From Verrucomicrobiota bacterium (GTDB lineage Bacteria; Chlamydiota; Chlamydiia; Chlamydiales; SM23-39): DNA of 55,999 bases. Position numbers and translations under genes: made by a program. The notes below the pieces were generated by a model. It was given only the letters and a program-made list of their open reading frames with translations. It ran no database searches and had not been told where the DNA came from. The stretch covers positions 1-55,999 of the forward strand of contig JAFEGL010000039.1 in assembly GCA_018239895.1 (NCBI GenBank). Reading direction: 5' to 3'. Below, piece by piece: positions 33,498-42,645 of this stretch (position 1 is the first letter of the stretch; each line of letters begins with the position of its first letter).

Positions 33498-33866
33498 GTG
33501 AATTTGAGAGAGCAAGGTTTGAGACGGATCCGAGAGGTTCTGGGCGATAAAGGGGTCGAGGCCATCGAAAACTACTTTAGCATGTGCCCCGATTTTGCCC
33601 GCTACGTCACCGACTTCGGCTACGGAGAGATCTACAGCCGCCAAGGGTTGAACGATAAGACGAGGGAGTTAGCAGCCGTCGTCTCTTTGATCACGCAAGG
33701 GAAAACGGGCCTTCCTTTGAGAGTTCACCTTGGAGGCATGTTGAATGTCGGTTGGACGAAGAAAGAGATTGTCGAACTGATCATTTTCTTAATTGGGTTC
33801 AACGGATTTCCGAGCACAATCGACGCGATCAAGACGGCGTACGATGTGTTCGGCGAGCTTCAATGA
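33498..33866 (+). CDS. Carboxymuconolactone decarboxylase family protein
   Basis: A 122-residue protein starting with GTG after AGAGG. YGEIYSRQGLNDKTRELAAVVSLITQGK and LRVHLGGMLNVGWTKKEIVELIIFL are the typical CMD fold. It lacks the CxxC of its neighbour and keeps a His in LRVHLGGML, so it resembles the gamma-CMD/transferase-like branch rather than AhpD. Its last 38 nt overlap the convergent amine oxidase gene. Confidence 0.86.
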   Translation: MNLREQGLRRIREVLGDKGVEAIENYFSMCPDFARYVTDFGYGEIYSRQGLNDKTRELAAVVSLITQGKTGLPLRVHLGGMLNVGWTKKEIVELIIFLIGFNGFPSTIDAIKTAYDVFGELQ

Positions 33867-35220
33867 CCATCCGGGCGGCCCTCTCTCCCGATTCGCAGGC
33901 AGCTTCCATCGTTCCAGGTACGTCTAGAAGGATCGAGGTGTGCTCGCCGGCAAAAAAGAGGCTGCTATCGATCGGGGCGAAGAGAGTTCTGACTGTCTCT
34001 TGGCCCTGCTTTTCAAGGGATAACAGAATCGATTCCTGACCTGGGGCAATGTAAGAGTAAGAACCTTTGGCGTACGGGTCGATTGGCCAGCTGTAGCCTA
34101 CCGGTCCCAAATAAGAGACGAAGGGGTGATCGAGGGCGAATTCGGGCTTAGAGAGTTGGACGTTGAGGGTCCGCTCGATCATCGGAAAGTCCCGATCTGA
34201 GTTTTGATCGATCGTTTCAGGGGTAAATCGGCTGTAGTTTTGCGTGTAGTAGCAGGTGAGTATGTCGCATTTAGGTGTGAAAAAGCCGATCATCCAGTCG
34301 TTGACGAAAGTGATCCGATGGGGCGTGGCGGCAGGGACTAAAATCTTAGCATTAGTCCCGTAGCGGATATTTTGGATCGAATCGAGTGTTTCACGGGGAA
34401 TAGCATCACCGAAGGAAATATCGTTATAGACCGAGGCGGGGATGGCGAGAATGACTTGACCCGCTCGGACTGTCTCTCCATTTCGGAATGTGAGAAGATA
34501 ACCTCCTTCAGGCTCTTTGGCGAGAGAGGCGAGGGGAGTGTTTAGATGCACTTTAGGGCCTAAAGCTTCAGCCAACTTTTCAGTGAGAGTAGAGTTTCCA
34601 TTTTTTACGCTTCTGACGCAGATAGTGGTCTCGTCGCCAGGATGGGCAGAACAGAGGCCTCCGTGGAGCATGTGGTAAAGAGTCGTCGTGTAGATGGGAG
34701 AGAGATTTTCAGCTGAATCTCCCTCATAGCAGGCCAGTCTGACGTTTAAAAAGCGGTAGAGCTCGCCTTCTTCTTCGGTCAATGCAAGGAGAACATCGCG
34801 CATGTTCGTCGCATTCTGGGCCAAGCTTTCAAGGCGTTCCTCGAGGTTTTCTTGGGGGATTTCTTTCAAAAGCTCATCTTGATCGATGGGGCGGTCAGAA
34901 CCGACATATTTTCGGTGCAGATGGATGAACGATTCAGAGACCTCAAGGTTCAATTCGTCGAGGAGTTTCAACAGGTTTTCGGCGTCGCCGCCATCGGAGA
35001 TGTTTTGGGCGCCGAGTTCGCCGATTCGCCCGTCGACGTGGGCGGTCAAGATCCGTCCGCCGACTCGGCCTTTCGCTTCATAGACGTGGGCGTCGACCCC
35101 TTCTTGCTGGAGACGATAGGCGGCCGTGAGCCCGGCGATGCCGCCGCCGACGATGGCGACCTCTTGCGCGGAGATGAGAGTGGTCAATGCAATGAGGCTC
35201 ACAATCGCTCTTTTTAGCAT
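33829..35220 (-). CDS. Exported flavin-containing amine oxidase
   Basis: A 463-residue protein with signal peptide (MLKRAIVSLIALTTLISA) followed at once by QEVAIVGGGIAGLTAAYRLQQEG, the FAD dinucleotide motif, then VYEAKGRVGGRI. Near the C-terminus LFFAGEHTSILLDVPGTMEAACESGERAA is the second FAD motif of monoamine and polyamine oxidases. No twin-arginine motif is present, so Sec export of a flavoprotein is implied, as for the DAO-type protein at 17636. The amine substrate is unknown; H2O2 would be a product, which may relate to the AhpD-like neighbours. It lies 4 nt after the HIT gene. Confidence 0.85.
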   Translation of the reverse strand: MLKRAIVSLIALTTLISAQEVAIVGGGIAGLTAAYRLQQEGVDAHVYEAKGRVGGRILTAHVDGRIGELGAQNISDGGDAENLLKLLDELNLEVSESFIHLHRKYVGSDRPIDQDELLKEIPQENLEERLESLAQNATNMRDVLLALTEEEGELYRFLNVRLACYEGDSAENLSPIYTTTLYHMLHGGLCSAHPGDETTICVRSVKNGNSTLTEKLAEALGPKVHLNTPLASLAKEPEGGYLLTFRNGETVRAGQVILAIPASVYNDISFGDAIPRETLDSIQNIRYGTNAKILVPAATPHRITFVNDWMIGFFTPKCDILTCYYTQNYSRFTPETIDQNSDRDFPMIERTLNVQLSKPEFALDHPFVSYLGPVGYSWPIDPYAKGSYSYIAPGQESILLSLEKQGQETVRTLFAPIDSSLFFAGEHTSILLDVPGTMEAACESGERAARMVIEARRTHRTPS

Positions 35221-35224
35221 GAAA

Positions 35225-36460
35225 TCAGTCCTGGGCTAATAATTTTCCAAACTCTTCGCATACCACTCTCATTTCTTCTTTGGTCATGGTTCTCTCTTGG
35301 TCGAAATTCACCGAGAAGAAAAGGAAGCGGAGAAGCGAGGCAGTTTTTGGCCTGAGGTGGAGGTGGGCATGGGGCGTTGTTTGCCCTACCGCAGGCCCAT
35401 CTTGCTGGTACATGGTAATGTTTTTTGATCCTGTCTTTTCTTCTAAGACTCGGCAGAGTCTTTGGGCCAGGTTGTGCATATCTCGAGTCTCGGCTTCAGA
35501 AAGCTCATTGGAGAGGGGGGCATGCCTCTTCGGGATGATGAGGAATTGGAGTCCTGGCATGGAAGACTTATAATTGACGAGGAGATAGGAGTGCTCTGTC
35601 TCCAAAACTTTTTGTGAATCGATCACATCGCTTCGGCAGAAACTGCACCCTTTTTTCTCAGTTAAAGAGGCTACGGGAAATTTAACCGAAGGATCGGCGA
35701 TCCTTTCGACAGGAACGCCTTGAGCAGCTAAAGTCTCATGGATCCAATTGAGAACAGCGAGCTTTCCTGTATCGATACGCGTTTGTCTTTGCTCCCAATC
35801 TTGAATAGGCCTGGGAGGGAGATCTACGAGAGGTTCGCTTTTAGTTTTAGCGAGAAGTTCTTTCCAAAAAGCGACTTCTTTTGCTCTCTCTTCTCTTGAG
35901 GGGCCCGGCAGTTGGTTTGAAAGGGAATGTCGGTAGACGTAGTTATTGCATTCTACTTTGTCGTGCAGATCGAGTACATGAGGGCTGTCAGGATGGGTAG
36001 GGATGATCTCAACCACATAGCGTCCAGGCAATGGAATTGAGTGGCTCCGCTGGAGGATAACCGCATTCGGAATAGACAACTGCTCTTTGAGGATTTTTTG
36101 GATCCTGTTCACCCCTATTCGGAGAGCGACAGCTTCATCAGCGGTCACTTCAGAGAGATCGTCTACTGGGCGGTTTAGAACGACCCAGATATGGTTGGAG
36201 ACTCGGGGGTTTCTAGCATAGTAGAAGCTGATAGGCCCCTCTTCTGCGAGAAGCTCCGGCTCAATGGGACTTTGGGGAACGGATTTTGTCGAGGGGGTGG
36301 GATTTTCTGGGTTTTTGAAAACGAGCGTCGCTAACCGGTGGAACTCAAGAACCTTCTTTGCGTATTCAGGATCGACATTTTCTTTTTTTAGAGCAGATTC
36401 CCACGAACTTCGATCGACGACCCAGATTTCTCGGGCTTTAGGAATAGCTGCTGATGCCAT
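35225..36460 (-). CDS. Tandem HIT-domain protein with a degenerate first copy
   Basis: A 411-residue protein, much longer than usual HIT proteins (~110-150). The C-terminal ~140 residues are a complete HIT domain: GCSFCRSD, MPGLQFLIIPKRHAPL and QTTPHAHLHLRP, the HxHxHxx nucleotidyl-hydrolase site. The N-terminal half resembles a second HIT/GalT-like domain (ATLVFKNPEN, NHIWVVLNRPVDDLSEVTADEAVAL, GRYVVEIIPTHP) but lacks the His triad. The family includes dinucleoside polyphosphate hydrolases and GalT. No signal peptide. It forms an operon with the amine oxidase. Confidence 0.78.
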   Translation of the reverse strand: MASAAIPKAREIWVVDRSSWESALKKENVDPEYAKKVLEFHRLATLVFKNPENPTPSTKSVPQSPIEPELLAEEGPISFYYARNPRVSNHIWVVLNRPVDDLSEVTADEAVALRIGVNRIQKILKEQLSIPNAVILQRSHSIPLPGRYVVEIIPTHPDSPHVLDLHDKVECNNYVYRHSLSNQLPGPSREERAKEVAFWKELLAKTKSEPLVDLPPRPIQDWEQRQTRIDTGKLAVLNWIHETLAAQGVPVERIADPSVKFPVASLTEKKGCSFCRSDVIDSQKVLETEHSYLLVNYKSSMPGLQFLIIPKRHAPLSNELSEAETRDMHNLAQRLCRVLEEKTGSKNITMYQQDGPAVGQTTPHAHLHLRPKTASLLRFLFFSVNFDQERTMTKEEMRVVCEEFGKLLAQD

Positions 36461-36508
36461 AATAATCTCTTGAAAGAGAAAAGATTATCAAATTGCAGAG
36501 CGTTTAGG

Positions 36509-37894
36509 TCAACATTTTTTGAAGTCGATATGGCCGTTGAGGATGTCGACTCGGAGGAGCTTTACTTCGAGCGTGTCGCCGACGTCGAATCCCTCGCATC
36601 CCCGGGTCAATTTCCCTTCGACGGGGGGAGTTTTTAGGCGGACCCAGGTCCCTTTGGGGCTGGCGCCTGTGATAAGGGCGGAGAATTTCTCGCCGATCCG
36701 GTCTTGGAGAAGGAATGCGGCGGCGCACTTGACCATCCGCCGTTCGACTTTGGTCGCATCGTCTTCTTTTTGGGTGCAGTGTTTTGCGAGATAGGTCAGC
36801 TCGGCCTTTCCGTAGGGGATCGGGTAGTCGGAGTAGAGGGCGCTCTTGAGGATTCTTTGCATGATGACGTCGGGATAGCGGCGATTCGGCGCAGTCGTGT
36901 GGGCGTAGTCGCGCAAAGCCAGATCGAAGTGCCCTTGCTTTGGATCGAGTGTATATTCCCCCTTTCCAATCAGCTTGATGATCGAAAGGGAGAGGTCGGC
37001 AAATTTTTCGGGGTTTGCTTTCTGTTGTTCGATGAGAAATTCCTGAAGCGCCTTGGCGTCGGGATGGAAGGGGAGGCTGCCGCCGAGCGATTTGGCGAGG
37101 CTCACGATCCGGTCCCAGCGGCTTGGGGTTTTTACGACTCTTCTCAGGATTGGCAACTGGTGCTTTTTGAGGTATTGAGTCACAGCGACGTTAGCTGCGA
37201 TCATGAAATTTTCGATAAGTTGGTGAGCCCGGTTCTCTTTCGATTCTCTCAACTCGACGACAAGTCCATCCGCAACGACGGGGAGGAGTTCGACAGTGGC
37301 GAAATAGAGAGCTCCCTTGAGATTTCTAAAATCTTTGATGCTTTGGGCGATTCTGTCTTGCAAAAGGAGCTGGTTCGCCAATTCGGGGAGTTTTTCGAAG
37401 ACGGGGAGGGGAACTTCTCTTTCGATCCAAGCGGCTACGCTATTGTAGGCAAGTTTTGCCTGGTTTCGGACGAGGGCGGGATAGATGTCCGAGAGAGAAA
37501 AATCCCCGTTGCTTTCGACCGTCACCTCGACGACGTTGGCGCACCGGTCGCTCTTCTCATTCAAAGAAGTCAAATCGGTGGAGAGTTTCTCAGGGAGCAT
37601 CGGAAAGACTTTCGAGGGGGTGTAGACCGAGGTGGTATTATGGGCTGCGTAGCGATCAGTTTGAGTTCCGTGTTTGACGAGAGCGTCGACGTCGGCGACG
37701 GCGATGTAGATCTTTTTTTTCTCTGCGTAGGTAAGTTGGTCGAGGTCTCTTGAATTGTCGTTGTCTATCGAACACCAGAGGAGATGTCTCAGATCTTTCA
37801 CGTTCGAGCCATGCGGAGAGGCTGGCTGTTTGAGATGGTAAATCTCCTCAAAGACTTGGTGAGGAAATTCGGGGATGAACCCCCGGTCGTTCAT
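36509..37894 (-). CDS. RNB-domain exoribonuclease (RNase II/R family), compact
   Basis: A 461-residue protein. SIDNDNSRDLDQLTYAEKKKIYIAVADVDA is the RNB catalytic motif with the metal-binding aspartates; DLALRDYAHTTAPNRRYPDVIMQR is the downstream RNB motif with the conserved YxHxTxPxRRYxD. A C-terminal S1-like OB part (ALITGASPKGTWVRL) follows. It lacks the N-terminal cold-shock domains of full RNase R or RNase II (640-800 residues), so it resembles the short RNB proteins of some bacteria and phages. It degrades RNA 3' to 5'. It starts 16 nt after the DUF4239 gene. Confidence 0.86.
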   Translation of the reverse strand: MNDRGFIPEFPHQVFEEIYHLKQPASPHGSNVKDLRHLLWCSIDNDNSRDLDQLTYAEKKKIYIAVADVDALVKHGTQTDRYAAHNTTSVYTPSKVFPMLPEKLSTDLTSLNEKSDRCANVVEVTVESNGDFSLSDIYPALVRNQAKLAYNSVAAWIEREVPLPVFEKLPELANQLLLQDRIAQSIKDFRNLKGALYFATVELLPVVADGLVVELRESKENRAHQLIENFMIAANVAVTQYLKKHQLPILRRVVKTPSRWDRIVSLAKSLGGSLPFHPDAKALQEFLIEQQKANPEKFADLSLSIIKLIGKGEYTLDPKQGHFDLALRDYAHTTAPNRRYPDVIMQRILKSALYSDYPIPYGKAELTYLAKHCTQKEDDATKVERRMVKCAAAFLLQDRIGEKFSALITGASPKGTWVRLKTPPVEGKLTRGCEGFDVGDTLEVKLLRVDILNGHIDFKKC

Positions 37895-37910
37895 TGCGAT
37901 CTTCGCGATC

Positions 37911-38738
37911 TCATCGAGGGTTAAGATGGGTAGTCTCCTCTATTTTCGCATCTTCGTCCCAGCGGTCGAACAGGGTTAAAACCTGTTCGAAAGCGACCGG
38001 CTTGATCCCGGCAGGTCCTGTAAAAACATGGTCGAGAGCATAGACGAGAAAAAGCATAAACGAGAGGTAACCCGCTAGGAGGCCCGTCATCAACATCTGG
38101 GTTCGGATGTTGTCGAGGCCAAAAAAGAACATGAAGCAGACGGTGATGATTCCGCCGACGATCAGAAGGGTCCACATCATAGCTCCCAAGTTATCCCAGG
38201 AACTAAAAAACCGGGCGAGGGTAGAGTTCATGAAGTTATCGAGCTTTGAGATCGACTCGCTGTACCAGACCTTCATTTTCTCATCGGAAACATCTACGTC
38301 GTAGTAACTATCCCAAATCAACTCCATGATGTCATGGGATTTAACCCGGAGGTGTTTTTGGGTGGGGAGCCACCACTCTTCCTTGACGACGTAGTCGACG
38401 TATTCGCGCAAGTGGGCGCGTATCGTATTCCGATTCTCTTCTGGGAAAAACGACGCATCCCGATACAGGTCAGCCAGCATGAACGCTTCAGTCAAGATCG
38501 TCTTTTCGACGTCGTTGTATCTCTCTTGCGAGCTGACGACTGTAAAGCCGAGGATGACGCTATAGAGAACCCCGATGATGCTGAATGTGAATCCAGCCAC
38601 ATCGTGGTTCTTCTTCAGCGTGTCGATTGAGACTCTTCTCCGGACAAGGAGGAGAACAGTCATGAAAAAGGCGCTTGAAAACGCCACGATCAATAACGAA
38701 GAGAGGATCCAAGAAGGGGATTCGAATAGAAGCTTCAT
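37911..38738 (-). CDS. DUF4239 membrane protein (bestrophin-like)
   Basis: A 275-residue protein with four hydrophobic helices in two pairs (about 10-32 and 50-70; 185-205 and 215-235) around a soluble helical region. FTFSIIGVLYSVILGFTVVSSQERYNDVEKTILTEA is the characteristic N-terminal DUF4239 segment, proposed to be related to bestrophin-like ion channels. Function is unknown. It lies between the sphingosine-phosphate lyase gene (16 nt) and the RNB gene (16 nt). Confidence 0.82.
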   Translation of the reverse strand: MKLLFESPSWILSSLLIVAFSSAFFMTVLLLVRRRVSIDTLKKNHDVAGFTFSIIGVLYSVILGFTVVSSQERYNDVEKTILTEAFMLADLYRDASFFPEENRNTIRAHLREYVDYVVKEEWWLPTQKHLRVKSHDIMELIWDSYYDVDVSDEKMKVWYSESISKLDNFMNSTLARFFSSWDNLGAMMWTLLIVGGIITVCFMFFFGLDNIRTQMLMTGLLAGYLSFMLFLVYALDHVFTGPAGIKPVAFEQVLTLFDRWDEDAKIEETTHLNPR

Positions 38739-38754
38739 GACCTCCTTATAAAAT

Positions 38755-40548
38755 TCACCGTGGTTTTTCTACCACAGTTTTCCAGGGGGCGTTGGGATTG
38801 ATCAACGTGCAGTAATATCTTTTGACGAGCTCGTGGGCGGCTTGGGCGCCAAAGAGCCAATTGGCCATGTATTCTTTCCAGCTCTGCGTTTTCGGATCGG
38901 GGGCGAGGGCCTCGCTCATAGAACAATACATCTTGGCGCCCGGAAACGGAGCTCCTGTGTCATTCAACCGCTGAACCTCAACCATGCTCTCTTCAGCTGC
39001 TTCTCTTAACTTTTTTGTCGCCTGTTTAGTGTTCACAAACCGGTCCGTAACACAGAAGTGGAGCGATTCATCGAGCATAGCGTTGAACGTAAACCCTCTT
39101 TTTTCCATCTCTTTTGCAAATTGATAGATCGCCCCTTTTCTGAATTTCGTCATCGGATTGATCTCAAAAGCTACTACGTTTTGCTCTGGCTGCACTAACA
39201 GTTGCAAACCTGGTATCTTTTGGATGACATTCGCAAAATCATTTGCTGCAGTCCGGATTTTTACAGCCTGTTTATGATACCAATTTTTACCTAGAAACAA
39301 CATCGTGAGAAAAGCATGGAGAACGTGGGTGCATGGTTCGCTTCCCGCTGAGTTGGGAGTTCCATAAATCCCGCCGCTCCAGTTGGGCAACGAAAAGACA
39401 GCATAGTAATAGAGGTTTTCTCCGTTGGGCATCTCATTGAATTCAACTACCGACGAGCCTTTTGGAGATCTCCCATTTTTGTGGGTATCGAATGAGGCGC
39501 TGGTCACCCCCTTGATGGCCAGCAGCTTTGCAAGGTATACAAAGGCGCCGAGACAGCAATCGACGTGGCAGCCGATCCCCAGTTCGAGAGCCTTTGCCGC
39601 CCACTTCCCGATGTTTTTATCGACGATCCCTGTCTTATAGCAGGGGGCTGATAGGAAGATGGCTCCCACTTTGCTTCCATGGTTTTTTAAAGCCGCTTCC
39701 ATGGCCCCTTCATCCATGACTCCCATTTTATCGGTTGGGATCAGAACGACCTTCACGTTGTAGGCGCTCTCCGCTTTCAAAACAGCCGCATGGATCGTGT
39801 CTGGTGCCAAGATGACCGTCTCGCCTATTTTGTGCCCCTTCGTCTCTTTGCAGTAATCGCGATATGCGCGGATAGCGGTCATCAAACTCTCCGATCCCCC
39901 CGTCGTGACCATTCCCATCACCTCGTTCGACCTCCCTCCGTAATATTCTGAGATCATTTGGACAACCTGGTATTTTAAAAACGAGCCCAAAGGGAACTCT
40001 TTTGTGTGCAGAGAGTTGAAAAGATGGGTTCTCTGGAAGGCAAAGGTAAGGATCTGCTCGAGTTGCTCCATTTTCGTTTTGCCCCATCGGATTTTCGATA
40101 AATCGGGGAGTGGAGTAGGCTCTTTGAGAGCGTCTTGGTAGACAGTGCCGGAGACTTGGCTCTTTTTCAGATGTTCGATTGTTGTCTCGTAATACTTTTG
40201 GACGAGCTTGAGTAGCTCTTCTGCCGGCATCCCCTCTTCGGGGATCTCTAAGAAGGGCTGTCCAAATGGCTTCCAGGCTGTTTCGATCTCCTCTTTGAAT
40301 TTTGCAAATTCTTTGAGAATTTTTTGCCTGTATTCCTTTTGGACGGCGGGGATGTGCATCAGAGTTCTTGCCAGAAGAGCTTTCGCTCCTCCCTGCTGAT
40401 AGCGAGAATAAAGCTTCGACAGAGCCAAGCATCCGAGTGCGGTAGCTGCAACGACCGTCGTTGGGGCAAAATCATCTAAAGTACTATTGGCGTAATCGAG
40501 GGCGTACATAGGCCCTCCGAGCAAATATTGAGCGATCCCTTGAGTCAT
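38755..40548 (-). CDS. Sphingosine-1-phosphate lyase-like PLP enzyme with N-terminal membrane segment
   Basis: A 597-residue protein from the ATG at 40548 (GGAGGGAG upstream). The frame remains open to 40722, but that part overlaps the ABC-F gene and is not protein-like. Residues ~27-47 (APTTVVAATALGCLALSKL) form one membrane helix, as in eukaryotic SGPL1/Dpl1p. The PLP domain has GMVTTGGSESLMTAIRAYRD, GCHVDCCLGAF and SFDTHKNGRSPKGSSVVEF, with Schiff-base Lys357. The match extends over the full Dpl1p layout (KLLKEFAKFKEEI, KVSGTVY-type QVSGTVYQDALK). The enzyme would split sphingosine-1-phosphate to hexadecenal and phosphoethanolamine. Legionella secretes such an enzyme (LpSpl). General group II decarboxylase is the fallback. 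Confidence 0.85.
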   Translation of the reverse strand: MTQGIAQYLLGGPMYALDYANSTLDDFAPTTVVAATALGCLALSKLYSRYQQGGAKALLARTLMHIPAVQKEYRQKILKEFAKFKEEIETAWKPFGQPFLEIPEEGMPAEELLKLVQKYYETTIEHLKKSQVSGTVYQDALKEPTPLPDLSKIRWGKTKMEQLEQILTFAFQRTHLFNSLHTKEFPLGSFLKYQVVQMISEYYGGRSNEVMGMVTTGGSESLMTAIRAYRDYCKETKGHKIGETVILAPDTIHAAVLKAESAYNVKVVLIPTDKMGVMDEGAMEAALKNHGSKVGAIFLSAPCYKTGIVDKNIGKWAAKALELGIGCHVDCCLGAFVYLAKLLAIKGVTSASFDTHKNGRSPKGSSVVEFNEMPNGENLYYYAVFSLPNWSGGIYGTPNSAGSEPCTHVLHAFLTMLFLGKNWYHKQAVKIRTAANDFANVIQKIPGLQLLVQPEQNVVAFEINPMTKFRKGAIYQFAKEMEKRGFTFNAMLDESLHFCVTDRFVNTKQATKKLREAAEESMVEVQRLNDTGAPFPGAKMYCSMSEALAPDPKTQSWKEYMANWLFGAQAAHELVKRYYCTLINPNAPWKTVVEKPR

Positions 40549-40606
40549 ATCTCCCTCCAAATTTTGAGGAAAAAAGATAGAACTATTTTTAATTTTTGCA
40601 AAGAAA

Positions 40607-42388
40607 TTATTCAGAATTCTTTTTGTCGAGCACTTCCCATCGGAGGTAGAGCTGCTCAATCTGCGTTTCGGCCAACCCGATCGCTGTGCAAATTGCCTGC
40701 AGCTTTTTCGGATCGTTGGCAATGGAGGGGTCTTCGAGCTGGAGATTGAGGTTTTTCACATCCTCTTCGCACTTTGCGATTTTTCCCTCGATCTGTTCGA
40801 ATTCTTTCTTCTCGGCGTAAGAGAGCTTTGCTTTGGGGCGCGTTGGAGCTGGCGCCTCCATTTTGGCCTCTTTCGGCGCGCGGGCCGCTTTCATGGAGGC
40901 TTCCCATTGAGCCGAGTCGGCGTAGATTTCGGTTTTCTCCGGATCGCCGAGGGCTAGAAGGGAGTTGCAGATCCGATCGAGCATGTACCGATCGTGGGTG
41001 ATCAGCACAACAGCGCCCGAAAATTCCAAAAGGCTCTCTTCAAGCGTCTCGAGGGTCGGGATGTCGAGGTCGTTTGTCGGCTCGTCGAGCAATAAAAGAT
41101 CGGCGGGCTGCAGCATCAGATGGGCGATCGAGATCCGGGCCCTTTCGCCGCCGGAGAGCCTGTCGATGGAGATGTCTAACAGATCGGGCGAAAAGAGGAA
41201 CCGTTTGCACCAGCCGTTCACATGGATCGGCCTCCCATGATAGGAGACATACTCGCCATTTGGTGATAAGGCCTCCCGCAGCGAGATGCCCGCCGGCAGT
41301 TGGGCTCTATGTTGATCGAAATAGACGATCTTCAAATCCTCAGCCCGTTTGATCGTCCCTTGATCGGGCTGGATCTCATTGGCTAAAAGTCTGAGGAGCG
41401 TCGTTTTCCCCGAGCCGTTTGGCCCCATGAGTCCGATCCGGGTCCCTGGCGATAGAAGGAGATCCAAATGGCGGAATAGAGTTTTATCTCCGGCGCTTTT
41501 CGCTACGTTCTTTGCCGAAAGGAGCTTTCTTGTCTCCCGCTCTGAGGAGATGAACTCGATCTCGGCCCGCTTGGAGCGGTTTCTTGCCTTGAGATCGGCG
41601 TGTTCTTGGATGATCTCGTGGGCCTCGTCAATTCTCGATTGGGACTTGGTTGTCCTCGCCTTGACCCCTTGCCTTAGCCATTCGGTTTCGCGCCGCATCT
41701 TCGTCGCCATCGACCGTTCCTGTTGGAGCTGCCCGGCCAAGAAATCCTCTTTCCGAGCCAGGAATTCGGCATACGGCCCATCGATGGCAAATAACCCTTT
41801 CGGATAGGCCTTATCGATCTCGATGACGCGGCTCGTCGCGTGTTGGAGAAAGTACCGGTCGTGGCTGACCAAAAGATAGGTGGGGGCCTCTCTAGCCAAA
41901 AATTTTTCGAGCCACAAGATCCCTTCCAGATCCAAGTGGTTGGTCGGTTCGTCGAGCAGCAGCAAATCGGGATTCGCCATCAGCTCTTTCGCCAGGCCGA
42001 GCCTCTTTTTCCAGCCGCCCGACAAGAGGGCCGCCGACTTTTCTTCGCCGGAAAACCCGAGCTTGCTCAGCCAAGTCTGGGCGAGCCTCTCCCGCTCATA
42101 GTCGGGCCCCTCGGTTAATGTCTCGTACAAGATGTCAAAGGGGCTCCTATCTTCAAAGTCGCACGACTGGGGCAGGTACCCGACCTTCAGCCCCCTTCTG
42201 GGCGAAAGGACCCCCGAGTCGGGCTGCTCGACCCCCATTAAAATTTTTAGCAAAGTCGACTTCCCCGAGCCGTTCTGTCCAATGAGGCCGATCCGGTCCC
42301 CCTCGAAGATGCTCAAGTTCAGGTCGGTAAACAGGGTCCTGGTGCCGTAAGATTTGCTCAAAGACTGGCAGCTATAGAGAAGCGTCAT
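40607..42388 (-). CDS. uup: ABC-F family ATPase, Uup-like
   Basis: A 593-residue protein with two ABC ATPase domains and no membrane segments. Walker A GLIGQNGSGKST and GLMGPNGSGKT; signatures LSGGWKKR and LSGGERAR; Walker B LLLLDEPTNHLDL and LLLLDEPTNDLDI. The inter-domain linker (~220-290) is helical and charged, and the C-terminal ~90 residues form a coiled coil (AEKKEFEQIEGKIAKCEEDV...), as in Uup. ABC-F proteins act on ribosomes; Uup is linked to DNA stability and translation. It is the 5'-most gene of a minus-strand block, 58 nt before the lyase gene. Confidence 0.9.
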   Translation of the reverse strand: MTLLYSCQSLSKSYGTRTLFTDLNLSIFEGDRIGLIGQNGSGKSTLLKILMGVEQPDSGVLSPRRGLKVGYLPQSCDFEDRSPFDILYETLTEGPDYERERLAQTWLSKLGFSGEEKSAALLSGGWKKRLGLAKELMANPDLLLLDEPTNHLDLEGILWLEKFLAREAPTYLLVSHDRYFLQHATSRVIEIDKAYPKGLFAIDGPYAEFLARKEDFLAGQLQQERSMATKMRRETEWLRQGVKARTTKSQSRIDEAHEIIQEHADLKARNRSKRAEIEFISSERETRKLLSAKNVAKSAGDKTLFRHLDLLLSPGTRIGLMGPNGSGKTTLLRLLANEIQPDQGTIKRAEDLKIVYFDQHRAQLPAGISLREALSPNGEYVSYHGRPIHVNGWCKRFLFSPDLLDISIDRLSGGERARISIAHLMLQPADLLLLDEPTNDLDIPTLETLEESLLEFSGAVVLITHDRYMLDRICNSLLALGDPEKTEIYADSAQWEASMKAARAPKEAKMEAPAPTRPKAKLSYAEKKEFEQIEGKIAKCEEDVKNLNLQLEDPSIANDPKKLQAICTAIGLAETQIEQLYLRWEVLDKKNSE

Positions 42389-42480
42389 GGGAACAGTTTA
42401 GAGCCTCCCCAACCAATTTGCAAGTCCTTGCGTAAAAACGGGGATACACCTATGAGGGGGGGAAAACGGGAGGAACCTAT

Positions 42481-42645
42481 ATGCTTATGTGGGCAGCTAT
42501 CTTTTTCATCATCGCCATCATCGCCGCCGTCTTTGGATTTAGAGGGATTGCTAGTGGAGCTACTCAAATCGCTAAAATTCTGTTTTTTATTTTCTTGATC
42601 TTATTCGTCGTCTCTTTGATCTCAGGCCTGGTTGGCTCTGCTTGA
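42481..42645 (+). CDS. Small membrane protein, DUF1328 (YtjA) family
   Basis: 54 residues beginning [20 protein letters not shown] and continuing [20 protein letters not shown], two membrane helices with the GFxGIAxGA motif of DUF1328. GGGAGG lies 7 nt before the ATG. The 3' end overlaps the convergent tandem ligase gene by 24 nt. The function of the family is unknown; it is often stress-induced. Confidence 0.85.
   Translation: MLMWAAIFFIIAIIAAVFGFRGIASGATQIAKILFFIFLILFVVSLISGLVGSA

Noticed and set aside
36704..37753. 349-codon open frame opposite the RNB gene
   Set aside because: Antisense of a conserved exoribonuclease; composition biased as expected of a shadow frame.
40549..40722. 58-codon extension of the S1P-lyase-like frame
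   Set aside because: Overlaps the ABC-F gene, while a strong ribosome site precedes the ATG at 40548.
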